Part shown: one piece after another, positions 8,382 through 17,553 of the stretch
Layout: each line of letters opens with the position of its first letter
Position numbering within the stretch: position 1 is the first letter of the stretch
Assembly: GCA_016743235.1 (NCBI GenBank)
Contig: VRZD01000026.1
Span: 1-64,000, forward strand
Source of the DNA: Pantanalinema sp. GBBB05
GTDB lineage: Bacteria > Cyanobacteriota > Cyanobacteriia > Leptolyngbyales > Leptolyngbyaceae
Direction: 5' to 3'
DNA: 64,000 bases
Translations under genes and position numbers: made by a program
Notes under the pieces: generated by a model
What the model saw: the letters and a program-made list of their open reading frames with translations, nothing else
What the model was told of the DNA's origin: nothing
The model's database searches: none

Positions 8382-11300
8382 ATGTTCGTCGATTTCTTCA
8401 TCAGACGACCGGTCTTTTCCATTGTTTGTTCCCTGATTATCTTGCTGGTAGGAGCGATCGCCATTCCTTCCTTGCCAGTAGACCAATTTCCGGATATCAG
8501 CCCGATTCAGGTCAGCGTCACGGCTAACTACCCTGGAGCCAGTGCAGAAGTGGTGGAAAGTGCGGTGACCACAATTCTGGAACGGCAGATCAATGGGGTA
8601 GAAGGACTGCGTTATCTCAGTTCTAGTAGTAGCAATGATGGTACTAGCACCATCACAGCCACTTTTGAATCCGATCGCGATAAGGATATTGCGGCGGTTG
8701 ATGTGCAAAACCGAATTTCTTCTGTGACATCGCAGTTACCTGAAACCGTGCAGCAGACGGGAGTGCGGGTCAGCAAACAATCGAATAATATTCTTTTGGC
8801 GATCGGTTTGTATGGAGATAAGAATCAGTATAGCGATGTATTTTTGAGCAACTATGCGGATCTCTATATTGCCGATGCCTTGAAACGGGTGGAAGGGGTT
8901 GGTGAAGTCCGCATCTTTGGTGAACGTCGTTACTCGATGCGGCTATGGCTAGATCCAGAACAGTTAGCTAGCCGGAATTTAGTGGTTCAGGATGTGGTCA
9001 GTGCGCTCCGAGAGCAGAATATTCAGGTCGGGGCAGGACGGATTGGGCAGTCTCCCACCCCCAAAGAGCAGCTGTATCAGATTGATTTGCGGGCACTCGG
9101 ACGACTCCAAGAACCATCGGAATTTGAAAATATTACGATTCGGGAAGAGAACGGGACATTAATCAAGCTACGGGATGTGGGACGGGCAGAACTGGGTGCC
9201 GAAAACTACACGACATTTCTGCGATTTAGAGGCAATCCGGCGGTGGGGTTAGGGATTTTTCCAACTCCAGGCAGTAATGCGATCGAGGTGGCAGAAGGGG
9301 TTAAGCAGGAAATCGAAAAACTATCGACATCCTTTCCCCCCGGATTAACCTACAAAATTGCTTTTGACACGACGCTATATATTGAAGAGTCACTGGCAGA
9401 GGTGCAAAAAACTCTGCTGGAAGCGATCGGGCTAGTCGTGATTGTGATCTTTATTTTCTTGCAGGATTGGCGCACGACGCTGATTCCAGCTATCACGATT
9501 CCGTTGTCTCTGGTGGGTACGTTTGCCTTTGTCAAAGCCTTCAATTTTTCAATTAATAGTTTGACGCTGTTTGGCTTAACCTTGGCAACGGGGATGGTCG
9601 TGGATGATGCCATCATTGTGGTGGAAAACATCAGTCGCTATATCCAAGACAAAGGAATGCGACCGATGCAGGCGGCGTTAGAGTCGATGCGGGAATTGAC
9701 CAGTGCGGTGATTGCCACGTCACTCGTGTTAATGGCAGTGTTTATCCCAGTGGCATTTTTTCCTGGAACAACGGGAGCACTGTATCAACAATTTGCCTTA
9801 ACGATCGCCTTTTCGATCGCGATTTCGACGTTTCTCGCCTTGACCTTAACGCCATCCCTATGCGCGTTGTTATTACGTCAAGGACAACATCCGCCCCGCT
9901 GGATTGCCTGGTTTTTCAATCTGTTTAACCGTGGGCAAGACTGGGTACGGCGGGGCTATCAACGTGCCCTCAACTTCTTAGTTCGGTTCAAATCGGTTGT
10001 GATCGGACTGTTTATCCTGTCATTGGGCGCAACGGTTTGGTTATATCTCCAGGTGCCCCAAGCCTTTTTACCCGAAGAAGATCAGGGCTACTTCATCACG
10101 ATCGTGCAAGCCCCAGAAGGCGTATCTCTGAACTACACCGATCAGGTGATGTCCAAGGTCGAAAAAATTCTGCTGGATGAGAAAGAGTTTCCAGAAGTGG
10201 TGGGCACCTTTGCGGTGGGTGGCTTTGGCTTTAGTGGCAGTACCGCGAATACAGGTGTCATTTTCACGCCGCTTAAACCTTGGAAAGACCGACGCAATCC
10301 TAACCAGTCTGCTCAAGCCTTAGTCGGTAAGCTGTTTGGTAAGGTGAGTAGCATTACCGAAGCGAGAATCTTAGCGGTAAATCCACCTGCCATTCGGGGA
10401 TTAGGCAGTTTTGGCGGCTTCCAATTTCAATTACAAGATCGACGCGGCAATGCTGAGATTCAAGCCTTATTGCAGTCAGCCCAGCAGTTAATTGGGCAAG
10501 CCAATGCTCCGGGAACTGGTTTACAGCGAGTATTCACGCAGTTTGCTGCTAGTACCCCCCAGTTTGAGATTGATGTCAATCGGGATTTAGCTAAATCCTT
10601 AGGGATTTCAGTCGATACGATTTTCACGACCTTACAAACGGCACTGGGATCGCAGTATGTTAATGATTTCAACTTGGGACAACGGAGCTACCGGGTTTAT
10701 GTCCAAGCCGACCAGCAATTCCGGGGAAATCCCAATGATATTGGCAGTCTGTATGTGCGATCGGCGCAAGGAGAAATGGTACCGCTGAGCAATTTGGTGA
10801 CCATTACTCCCAAAACTGGGGCACAAACCATTAACCATTTCAATTTATTCCGAGCGATCGAAATCTCTGGTAATCCGGCTCCTGGTGTGAGTTCTGGGAA
10901 TGCGATTCAATCGATGCAACAGTTAGCCAATCGGCTACTGCCACCTGGCTTTGGATATGAGTGGGCAGGTACAGCCCTGGAGGAACTGCAATCGGGTGGG
11001 ATGGCTCCTGTCATCTTTGGCTTAGGGTTAGTGTTTGTCTTCCTGGTACTGTCCGCCCAGTATGAGAATTTTGTTGATCCGCTGATCATCATGTTGGCTG
11101 TGCCGTTGGCAGTGTTTGGCGCCTTACTGGCTCAATCCTTACGGGGGCTGGCGAACGATGTCTACTGTCAGGTAGGGTTAGTCATGCTCATTGGGTTAGC
11201 CAGTAAAAACTCGATTCTGATTGTGGAGTTTGCCAACCAGTTACGGGCAGAAGGGCTATCAACCACTAAAGCTGCGATCGAAGCTTCTCAGGAGCGCCTG

Positions 11301-11510
11301 CGACCGATTTTAATGACGGCATTTTCTACCCTGTTAGGGATTTATCCTCTGACTGTGGCTACGGGAGCGGGCGCTAGCAGTCGAATTTCTTTGGGTACAG
11401 CAGTATTTGGTGGCATGTTTATTGCGACCTTTTTAAGTTTGTTTGTCGTCCCCATGTTATATATCGTGATTACAGGGATGCGCGATCGCTTATTTCGGAA
11501 ACCAGAGTAG
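8382..11510 (+). CDS. RND multidrug efflux pump, inner-membrane transporter (HAE1 type)
   Basis: 1042 residues, the normal AcrB/MexB length. The N-terminus MFVDFFIRRPVFSIVCSL is the family hallmark. Twelve membrane segments are arranged 1+5 and 1+5 around two large periplasmic loops. TM4 carries the proton-relay pair in GMVVDDAIIVVENI (the adjacent aspartates), and TM10-11 carry GLASKNSILIVEFA with the conserved Lys. It exports hydrophobic drugs or toxic metabolites by proton antiport; the substrate cannot be read from the sequence. It follows the adaptor gene by 86 bp and is presumably under PadR control. Confidence 0.93.
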   Translation: MFVDFFIRRPVFSIVCSLIILLVGAIAIPSLPVDQFPDISPIQVSVTANYPGASAEVVESAVTTILERQINGVEGLRYLSSSSSNDGTSTITATFESDRDKDIAAVDVQNRISSVTSQLPETVQQTGVRVSKQSNNILLAIGLYGDKNQYSDVFLSNYADLYIADALKRVEGVGEVRIFGERRYSMRLWLDPEQLASRNLVVQDVVSALREQNIQVGAGRIGQSPTPKEQLYQIDLRALGRLQEPSEFENITIREENGTLIKLRDVGRAELGAENYTTFLRFRGNPAVGLGIFPTPGSNAIEVAEGVKQEIEKLSTSFPPGLTYKIAFDTTLYIEESLAEVQKTLLEAIGLVVIVIFIFLQDWRTTLIPAITIPLSLVGTFAFVKAFNFSINSLTLFGLTLATGMVVDDAIIVVENISRYIQDKGMRPMQAALESMRELTSAVIATSLVLMAVFIPVAFFPGTTGALYQQFALTIAFSIAISTFLALTLTPSLCALLLRQGQHPPRWIAWFFNLFNRGQDWVRRGYQRALNFLVRFKSVVIGLFILSLGATVWLYLQVPQAFLPEEDQGYFITIVQAPEGVSLNYTDQVMSKVEKILLDEKEFPEVVGTFAVGGFGFSGSTANTGVIFTPLKPWKDRRNPNQSAQALVGKLFGKVSSITEARILAVNPPAIRGLGSFGGFQFQLQDRRGNAEIQALLQSAQQLIGQANAPGTGLQRVFTQFAASTPQFEIDVNRDLAKSLGISVDTIFTTLQTALGSQYVNDFNLGQRSYRVYVQADQQFRGNPNDIGSLYVRSAQGEMVPLSNLVTITPKTGAQTINHFNLFRAIEISGNPAPGVSSGNAIQSMQQLANRLLPPGFGYEWAGTALEELQSGGMAPVIFGLGLVFVFLVLSAQYENFVDPLIIMLAVPLAVFGALLAQSLRGLANDVYCQVGLVMLIGLASKNSILIVEFANQLRAEGLSTTKAAIEASQERLRPILMTAFSTLLGIYPLTVATGAGASSRISLGTAVFGGMFIATFLSLFVVPMLYIVITGMRDRLFRKPE

Positions 11511-11553
11511 AATAGTGCCTCCATAGCACGCGTAAATTTTAGCAAGGCGACTT

Positions 11554-12819
11554 ATGAAGTTATGGCGCTTTGGACTATTGCTTAGTCTCGGATTCAGTTT
11601 AGGTTTGAGCCACCTGCCAGCCCAAGCTCAAATGATAGATGCTCAGGTTAATGCCTTAGTGGAGGCATTACGGTTAGCGGCTCCGCAAACCGGGAGTGGC
11701 GATGATGGGTATTACAGTGATTGGCAGGTGAAGCCGGATAACGTTACCCGCTGGTCAAAATCCTGTCTGGGTAAGACTGTAACTCCAGCCCAGTTTGAGT
11801 CTGACCAGGCAACCGCCCGGAAAGTCATCACCTGTGTCATGCGGGATGTGCTGCGGGACGAGTATCAAGCAAGTGGAAAGAACGAAGCTTTGGCCGTCCG
11901 GCGATCGGCAGCTTGGTGGATGACCGGGGATCCAACAAAGTACGACAGTAAAGATACGACCGCTTACACCCAGGTCGTGCTCAACTTATACCAAAAACGA
12001 AAATCCACGGCGGCTTCTGGTTCTGCGGCGACTGGTCCAACCGATAAACCGGCGACACCCGCAACCCCGGATAACACTGACAAGCCAGCGGCTGCTAAGC
12101 AAGGAACAGCATACGATCGCTATATGAAAGCGGGTTATGCAGCGACTGAGAAAAAACAACATCAAACGGCGTTGCTGTACTTCAAACGAGCGCTGGATGA
12201 ACGACCGAGTGATAGCTATGCAACGCAAGCTGTTCGCAATGTAGAAGCATATCTGCGAGGAGAAAAGCCAACCACCTCAACCCAGCCAGCTACCCAGCCG
12301 ATAGCAACCGCTGCCACGACGACCCAAGCATCAACCGCACCGACGATCGCCACGGCTGCCATACCAGCGCCGATCACCCAACAACAAGCATTGGGATTGA
12401 TTAACCAATGGTTGCAAGCCAAAGCCCAAATTTTTGCGCCGCCGTTTGACCAACAGCAGGCGACAAATCTAACCACCGGCGAACTGTACGATGCCCTAGT
12501 TAAACCCGATGGGGTTCTGACCTGGTTAAAAACCAATCAAGCCTATTATCGTTACGGGGTTCAAACCGTGGACTCGATCGAACGGTTTGCGGCTAATCAG
12601 AGCCGTGCCACGATCGAAGTCAAAGTTACGGAAGACCGCACACTCTACCTGAAAGGAACGATCGCGCCCCAACAAACAGACTTTTCTGCCCAGCAAGTTC
12701 GCTACACACTGGAATTAGTTAATGGCAGTTGGAAAATTGCCGACTACAAAACGATCGACGGTTCGTTGTTAGAGCGATCGGTACTGGCAGTTAATCCATC
12801 GGTGGGGGGAAATCCATGA
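11554..12819 (+). CDS. Exported protein with a C-terminal ARC6-like IMS domain
   Basis: 421 residues with a signal peptide (MKLWRFGLLLSLGFSLGLSHLPAQA, cleavage near 25). Residues 30-150 form a globular domain with a Cys pair (SCLGKT, ITCVMR). A Pro/Thr/Ala-rich linker is followed by a TPR-like hairpin (about 185-230, YDRYMKAGYAATEKKQHQTALLYFKRAL). After a second Thr/Ala linker comes a domain (about 275-410) beginning QQALGLINQWLQAKAQIF and ending LELVNGSWKIADYKTIDG, which I recognise as the IMS/DUF4101 domain found at the C-terminus of ARC6/Ftn2 division proteins. The role is unknown. Its stop overlaps the next start by four bases (ATGA), so the two are translationally coupled. Confidence 0.75.
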   Translation: MKLWRFGLLLSLGFSLGLSHLPAQAQMIDAQVNALVEALRLAAPQTGSGDDGYYSDWQVKPDNVTRWSKSCLGKTVTPAQFESDQATARKVITCVMRDVLRDEYQASGKNEALAVRRSAAWWMTGDPTKYDSKDTTAYTQVVLNLYQKRKSTAASGSAATGPTDKPATPATPDNTDKPAAAKQGTAYDRYMKAGYAATEKKQHQTALLYFKRALDERPSDSYATQAVRNVEAYLRGEKPTTSTQPATQPIATAATTTQASTAPTIATAAIPAPITQQQALGLINQWLQAKAQIFAPPFDQQQATNLTTGELYDALVKPDGVLTWLKTNQAYYRYGVQTVDSIERFAANQSRATIEVKVTEDRTLYLKGTIAPQQTDFSAQQVRYTLELVNGSWKIADYKTIDGSLLERSVLAVNPSVGGNP

Positions 12820-13232
12820 AACGCTTGCTCTCAGGGCTAACTGCTGCAGCCACTCTATTATCTACCCCTGCGGTAATGGCAGCAGAATGGGTGAATGTTG
12901 CCAAAAATTCTGTGGGTGACGCATTTTCGATCGACAAAAGTGCCATTCAGCGTAATGGTGATATTGTGCGGTACTGGGAATTTCGCGAGTTTCCCCAGCC
13001 CAATAATGCCTTTCTGGAGGAAGCTGTAGAACAGCCTGTACACGGCGTTGTGATTGGCTGGTCAGCCGACTGTGCCAGTATGATCCAACGGTTGCGGCAG
13101 GTGACTGCCTACGATAAAAATCGCAAGCTGATTCAACGCTTCACCTATGGAGACGCTGGCAGTTTGGCACAACCGAAGCCAGGAAGTAGTGCCTATACGG
13201 CGCTCAAGTATGTCTGTGACTTCAAAGAGTAG
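12816..13232 (+). CDS. Small exported protein, surface-adhesin-E-like
   Basis: 138 residues with a signal peptide (MKRLLSGLTAAATLLSTPAVMAAEW, cleavage after AMA-like residues near 23). The mature part (WVNVAKNSVGDAFSIDKSAIQRNGDIVRYW, split across residues 25-54) resembles the adhesin-E-like domain common in cyanobacterial and proteobacterial small secreted proteins. Two cysteines (in WSADCASM and KYVCDF) could pair. It overlaps the preceding gene by ATGA. Function unknown. Confidence 0.75.
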   Translation: MKRLLSGLTAAATLLSTPAVMAAEWVNVAKNSVGDAFSIDKSAIQRNGDIVRYWEFREFPQPNNAFLEEAVEQPVHGVVIGWSADCASMIQRLRQVTAYDKNRKLIQRFTYGDAGSLAQPKPGSSAYTALKYVCDFKE

Positions 13233-13481
13233 TTGATCGGCAGGATTTTGCCACAGAGCAAGAGGATCGCAGATTAACTTCGGACACCTTAGCGACCAGG
13301 GGCGCGTGATCGCTGCTTTGGTCGCTATTGGTATGCTACTGCGAACCAATGCGACCTCTGTAGATTCATCATTGCTGGGAGACGCGGTACTAGCTCCACC
13401 GATCGGGTGATTCTGGAGATTCGAATAGCAAGTCGTAGTCATAACGAGTATGATTTATATATGACATACAGGAATGAATTT

Positions 13482-13979
13482 ATGACGACGACACTAAACA
13501 CCCGCAAGGCTGAATCAACTCAGGCAGCAGAGCTGCTGTTGACGTTGAATCGCCAACAGGCAAATGCCTTAGTGACTTACCTGAATTACAAAAAGTACCA
13601 CTGGCTCACGTTCGGACCGTTGTTCCGTGACCTGCATTTGCTGTTTGAAGAGCATGCTACGGAAGTATTAGCGATGGTGGATGAATTAGCTGAACGGACA
13701 CTCATGTTAGACGGAACCCCGCTCGCAGATCCGGAACACTACCTACCTGCTACGACGGTTAAGCCGTCCGAAGGGCAACTCTCGGTCCGGCAAATGGTAG
13801 AAGAAGCGATCGCCAACCATGACATCATCATTGCGGAAATGCATGAAGATGCTGAAGTAGCAACCAATGTAGGAGATATTGGCACGGCAGATCTATACAC
13901 ACGCCTAGTGCAAATTCACCAAAAACAGCGTTGGTTCTTGAAAGAACTGTTGAAGCGAGGAGATGGTTTATCCGCCTAG
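13482..13979 (+). CDS. dps: Dps-family ferritin-like DNA-protection protein
   Basis: 165 residues from the ATG at 13482, chosen for the AGGAA eight bases upstream; the frame is open back to 13407 but the extra residues are not conserved-looking. Dps forms a 12-mer that oxidises and stores iron at inter-subunit ferroxidase sites. The site residues are visible: His in KKYHWLTFG, His in LFRDLHLLF, then Asp and Glu in MVDELAERT. At the position four residues after the second His, Glu (LHLLFEE) replaces the Asp of the Listeria protein, a conservative change. The four-helix bundle covers almost the whole chain, and there is no long Lys-rich DNA-binding tail. Confidence 0.92.
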   Translation: MTTTLNTRKAESTQAAELLLTLNRQQANALVTYLNYKKYHWLTFGPLFRDLHLLFEEHATEVLAMVDELAERTLMLDGTPLADPEHYLPATTVKPSEGQLSVRQMVEEAIANHDIIIAEMHEDAEVATNVGDIGTADLYTRLVQIHQKQRWFLKELLKRGDGLSA

Positions 13980-14031
13980 TCGCCTATCTGCGGTGAAAAC
14001 CTTTCTGCCTCAATCAGGACTAATATAGGCA

Positions 14032-14068
14032 GGGATGAGTGGTCAATATCAACTCGATTACTCATCCC
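14032..14068. terminator. Stem-loop downstream of dps
   Basis: GGGATGAGT (14032-14040) pairs with ACTCATCCC (14060-14068), a perfect 9-bp stem with a 19-nt loop, about 50 bp after the dps stop. There is no U-tract, so it may act as an mRNA end stabiliser rather than an intrinsic terminator. Confidence 0.45.
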
Positions 14069-14157
14069 ACCGCTAAGACGATCGCTCGGGAAGTGCCCTG
14101 TGACTCTTGTTAGTGGTTTAAACGAATCTCACTAATAGGTCAGGAAGTTAGCCCGCT

Positions 14158-14658
14158 TCACTGCATGGTGTCTACTTGGGCTTTAATCGTCTGCCAAACA
14201 GACAATACTCCCTCGATCCACCCTTGCGCAAACACTATCCGGCTTTGCGGATCGACCTCTAACAAATAAGCAAAGTCAGGGTCATGTAGTCGGGAGGTTT
14301 GGGGGTACTCCTTCAGATCCAAAAAGCTCCACAGGTATTCCAACACATCCTCGTCCAGGGCAGTGGTTAAGGATGCAACCCGTTCAAAATGCCGAAACTC
14401 TTTGTAGGCAAGTTTGGCACTGGAGCGAATGCCTAGTTCAAACCCTTCCTGACGAACTTTGTTCAGCAGTACTTTCTTTTCAGTTTGCAAACGCTCTACC
14501 AGATTGTCTGCTTGGGCAACGCGGAGCTTCAGTTCTTCTTGAGTAATAACCATCTCTAATGCCTCCTGGCAAATAGCAGAAATATTGAAGTGCTGTTTAA
14601 CGGGTTGAAGCCGCTCAAATAGTGCATCAGGAACAGCGATGGTGACTCTTTGGCTCAC
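14158..14658 (-). CDS. Ribbon-helix-helix-like orphan protein
   Basis: 166 residues from a GTG at 14658, chosen because GGGAGG lies a few bases upstream; the frame extends to 14745 without another signal. The N-terminal 40 residues (SQRVTIAVPDALFERLQPV, then HFNISAICQEALEMVI) have the strand plus two-helix pattern of a CopG/Arc-like DNA-binding domain. A Glu/Leu-rich coiled coil follows at about 45-75, then a C-terminal domain with no family I recognise. No toxin partner is adjacent, so an antitoxin role is not supported; a stand-alone regulator is possible. Confidence 0.65.
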   Translation of the reverse strand: MSQRVTIAVPDALFERLQPVKQHFNISAICQEALEMVITQEELKLRVAQADNLVERLQTEKKVLLNKVRQEGFELGIRSSAKLAYKEFRHFERVASLTTALDEDVLEYLWSFLDLKEYPQTSRLHDPDFAYLLEVDPQSRIVFAQGWIEGVLSVWQTIKAQVDTMQ

Positions 14659-15038
14659 AACTTCCTCCCGAAATCTGTCTACTCTTATACAATACCCAGC
14701 TTGAGTACATAAAAAGCGGTGACGAAATAATTTGTTGCATAACATACAAATTCTAAAATCTAATTATGTATCGAAAGGGACAAATAGGTGAGGCTATTTG
14801 GCTAAAATTCTTGCTAAACGGAGTTCTTACGACGCCTGATTAGCTCGTATGGTTATGCAATCGCCAAGTGCCTAGTAGATACAGTCGAGAACAGAGTGAG
14901 TGAACGACCTTGCTGAACCAGCTAATGAGTTGCTTAGCCGCTGTAGCGAAAGGACTGAACAAAGAAAGCTGGATTTTACTCTGAATAAAGTTACAAAACG
15001 AACAGTTAAGTTTGGTTTTTTAGGGGTCAATATTCTTA
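14659..15038. other. Divergent gap without a supported gene
   Basis: About 380 bases between the ribbon-helix-helix gene and the small orphan. No coding frame, RNA gene or strong repeat was recognised. Confidence 0.4.
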
Positions 15039-15287
15039 ATGACTATCCCTTTCTTTATGCTTGAACTGAATGCCGCAGATTACTCCCTGTTGTCTTGGGT
15101 ACAGCAGGCTGGTGTATCCGCTCACTCACTCTCCGTCCGCTTCCAGCACGACAGTTTAATTGTTCATTGTCAAACCCTTGAAGTGGCTATGCGGCTGTGG
15201 GAACTGCGATCGTGCCTGCAAATGCCTGGAAAGGATTTGTGTTTCCAGGTTAATGGCGTCTTTTATATCGGCGCAACGATTGAATAA
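15039..15287 (+). CDS. Small hypothetical protein
   Basis: 82 residues, well-formed composition with alternating strands (SVRFQHDSLIVHCQTLE, then LCFQVNGVFYIGATIE). The upstream ribosome site is weak, and Met7 is an alternative start. No family recognised. It is supported only by an open frame with plausible protein-like composition, in a stretch with no competing gene. Confidence 0.45.
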   Translation: MTIPFFMLELNAADYSLLSWVQQAGVSAHSLSVRFQHDSLIVHCQTLEVAMRLWELRSCLQMPGKDLCFQVNGVFYIGATIE

Positions 15288-15558
15288 TGGCGATTTCACT
15301 GTGCCATTAGCGCCTTGCCTTTAAACTATTCAGCTCTCTCAGTTCAATCTCAACAGCACCCATGCCCAGATCGGTAGGCTGTCACAATATGGTGAAGATT
15401 GATGCATTGAGGGGTAGAGTTAAACCCAAGCGCAGCAGTTGCTTGCCGATCAGGTCTGCTCTACCCCTTAATCATGAACCCTGGTGAGAGCACAGTAACA
15501 GCGGAGTTAGGAACCATAACTAGCGCTTGAAACCGAAATCCTCAGACTTGAAGAAGAC
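15288..15558. other. Convergent gap holding a long stem-loop
   Basis: AGGGGTAGAG (15410-15419) pairs perfectly with CTCTACCCCT (15459-15468). Between the arms is a smaller AGCAGTTGCT dyad. The gap separates two convergent genes, so this could be a bidirectional terminator, a small RNA or a repeat element. Confidence 0.5.
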
Positions 15559-16431
15559 CTACTGCGGCATAATTTTGGTTTTAGCGGGTTCTGGGATGGC
15601 AGGACGGCTTTGGTAAGGTAAAGGAATATATTGCACTGAAGGACGACCCGTCATTGGCTGGGGATACAGATCCATCAACGCATAAATCTCGGTTGGTAAC
15701 TTGACACTCACAGGTAAGCCCATAAATTGGGCTTCTTCGACCGAAATGGGGTAATCGTGGGTCACCTGTCCAGTCGTGAGAGTTTCGATAATGCGATCGA
15801 TATTTTCTGGTTGAATTTTTTGCTGAGGAATAGTGTCCTCTAATAAGGTGCGAACAAATTTCTGCACTTGCCGAATAGCTTTGTCAGCAATGTCAGCGGT
15901 AATTAGAGTTTGGTCATCAATCTCACTAAGCGGCTTTTCTGCTACAACCTTCAGGACGCTAGCGGCTGGGACATTGCCTAATTGTGGATCAACAGGACCT
16001 AGGACAGCATTTTCATCCATCACAATTTCGTCGGCTGCCATTGCCAACATTGTGCCGCCACTCATGGCATAGTGCGGAATAAAGACAGTTACTTTTGCTT
16101 GATGCCGCACTAAAGCTCTGGCAATTTGTTCTGTGGCTAGCACTAATCCGCCAGGGGTATGCAATACCAGATCGATCGGGACATCGGGCGGGGTGAGGCG
16201 GATAGCTCGCAAGACCTGTTCGGAATCTTCAATACTGATATATCGGGCTAAAGGAATCCCCAATAAACTAATTGACTCTTGCCGATGGATTAAGAGAATG
16301 ACGCGGCTGCCCCGCTGCTGTTCTAACGATCGAATGGCTGCCACCCGGCGGGCTTCAATCATCCGTTTCTGAATCACAGGCTGCAATGACGAAAGGGCTA
16401 ACAGGATAAAGAAGATATTCACAAAATTCAT
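15559..16431 (-). CDS. Membrane-anchored ClpP-fold serine protease (SDH/DUF114 type)
   Basis: 290 residues. An N-terminal membrane helix (MNFVNIFFILLALSSL) is followed by a crotonase/ClpP-like domain. The oxyanion and nucleophile regions are visible: HTPGG near residue 91 and YAMSGGTMLAMAADEIVM with the probable nucleophile Ser124. The following ENAVLGPVDPQL is the usual SppA-like loop. Family members form homotrimers and cleave membrane or short peptides together with stomatin-like partners; no stomatin gene is in the window. GAGGAAC precedes the ATG. It stands alone. Confidence 0.88.
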   Translation of the reverse strand: MNFVNIFFILLALSSLQPVIQKRMIEARRVAAIRSLEQQRGSRVILLIHRQESISLLGIPLARYISIEDSEQVLRAIRLTPPDVPIDLVLHTPGGLVLATEQIARALVRHQAKVTVFIPHYAMSGGTMLAMAADEIVMDENAVLGPVDPQLGNVPAASVLKVVAEKPLSEIDDQTLITADIADKAIRQVQKFVRTLLEDTIPQQKIQPENIDRIIETLTTGQVTHDYPISVEEAQFMGLPVSVKLPTEIYALMDLYPQPMTGRPSVQYIPLPYQSRPAIPEPAKTKIMPQ

Positions 16432-16875
16432 GTAGGTTCCTCAGCTTAGATCAGCGCTGGATTGAAGCAGAATCATCCAGCCTGACAAAACCATACAAAT
16501 AAGTCAGCCAATTTTCTAGTTCAGAAAGAGAGACTTTGTGGTTACGCTTGGGGAGTGAAATTAGATCTATAAAAACATGAAACAATCGGATGCTGTGACT
16601 AAGGCAGCTTAGACCTGATCAGTGATCGCTCTAGCAACTGTTTTCACAAATAATACTGTAAGCAAACTACTACCCAGGACAGATTGCATCAAGTACAACT
16701 TAAGCTGTAGGGGCACAATTGTCGATTAGCAGTAGCCACTATTGATCAGCGCAGATTTAGATAGAGTCTCGTTAAACCGCTGTTACGCGATCGATAGAGG
16801 TAGGGGAAGGTATAGCGAGGAGGCGAATAGTAAAGGCAATTCCGTCTTAGCTAAACCTCCCCTACAGAGGTAAGC
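16432..16875. other. Gap without a supported gene
   Basis: About 440 bases between two leftward genes. No frame longer than 60 codons with protein-like content, no RNA gene and no strong inverted repeat were recognised. The promoter of the protease gene must lie at its left end. Confidence 0.4.
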
Positions 16876-17553
16876 TCAGGAAGTTTTACGACTGGTCGAA
16901 CGCCGTCTTGTGCTACTTCCTCGAGCCGATTTCCCAGCAGCAGGAGTAGACGTTATATCTGTGTCAGCTGTTTTGGTGCGTTTAGGCTTGCTCGTTGTCG
17001 GCTTTGTTGCAGCTTTAGTTGATGCGGCAGCTTTAGTGGTTTTTGCAGCTCGCTTTCTGCCTTTACTGGCAGATGCCCCATCGGTCGTTTCATGACTAAC
17101 TTCAGTGTTGGACTGACCATTTAACTCAGGCAGTGCCGTTAGCTTCAATGTTGGAGTTGAGGTTGAACCTGTGCCATTTCCAGATGCTGGTTCTGACTCC
17201 TGATTCTTCTGCTTGCCCCGTGCACCTGTCCGGCGACGCGATACTCCTCTCGCTTTAGCTTCAGCCGTTAAGAGCTGTTTCAGCCGGGTCACCGTAATCT
17301 GAATACCAGACCCGGTTAACGTCGTTGCTAACTCTTCATAAGAAATGCCTTGCTCAAGGCTAGCTTTAATGCGATCGTACAGCTTGCTAATAGCTGTTTG
17401 CAGTGTGAGGCGATTTGTGACCAACTCGTTTAAGCGAGTATTTGCCACATCTAATGCTTCCACTGGAACATAGGCAACCGATCGCTGAAACTTAGGCTGT
17501 TTGGCTTGCCGTTTAGACTTACTCACAGCACCTTCATTGTTACTGTTGGTCAT
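16876..17553 (-). CDS. Helix-turn-helix-like protein with a basic, histone-H1-like tail
   Basis: 225 residues from the ATG at 17553, which has AGGAG upstream; the frame extends to 17589. Residues 25-110 hold a helical domain with ISYEELATTLTGSG followed by ITVTRLKQLLTAEAKARG, resembling the small HTH region of plasmid mobilisation-type accessory proteins (from memory). From about residue 108 the chain is low-complexity: RRRTGARGKQK, then Ser/Thr/Gly, then long Lys/Ala/Thr runs, ending in SRKTS. Such tails bind DNA without sequence preference. Possible roles are a nucleoid protein or a remnant of a mobilisation system. No relaxase is nearby. Confidence 0.65.
   Translation of the reverse strand: MTNSNNEGAVSKSKRQAKQPKFQRSVAYVPVEALDVANTRLNELVTNRLTLQTAISKLYDRIKASLEQGISYEELATTLTGSGIQITVTRLKQLLTAEAKARGVSRRRTGARGKQKNQESEPASGNGTGSTSTPTLKLTALPELNGQSNTEVSHETTDGASASKGRKRAAKTTKAAASTKAATKPTTSKPKRTKTADTDITSTPAAGKSARGSSTRRRSTSRKTS

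Noticed and set aside
13240..13430. Possible gene remnant between the adhesin-E-like gene and dps
   Set aside because: A short plus-strand frame reads VIAALVAIGMLLRTN, which looks membrane-like, but there is no start, no family match and no supporting context.
14158..15287. Toxin-antitoxin pair (ribbon-helix-helix protein and 82-residue orphan)
   Set aside because: The genes are divergent and 380 bp apart, and the small protein has no toxin signature.
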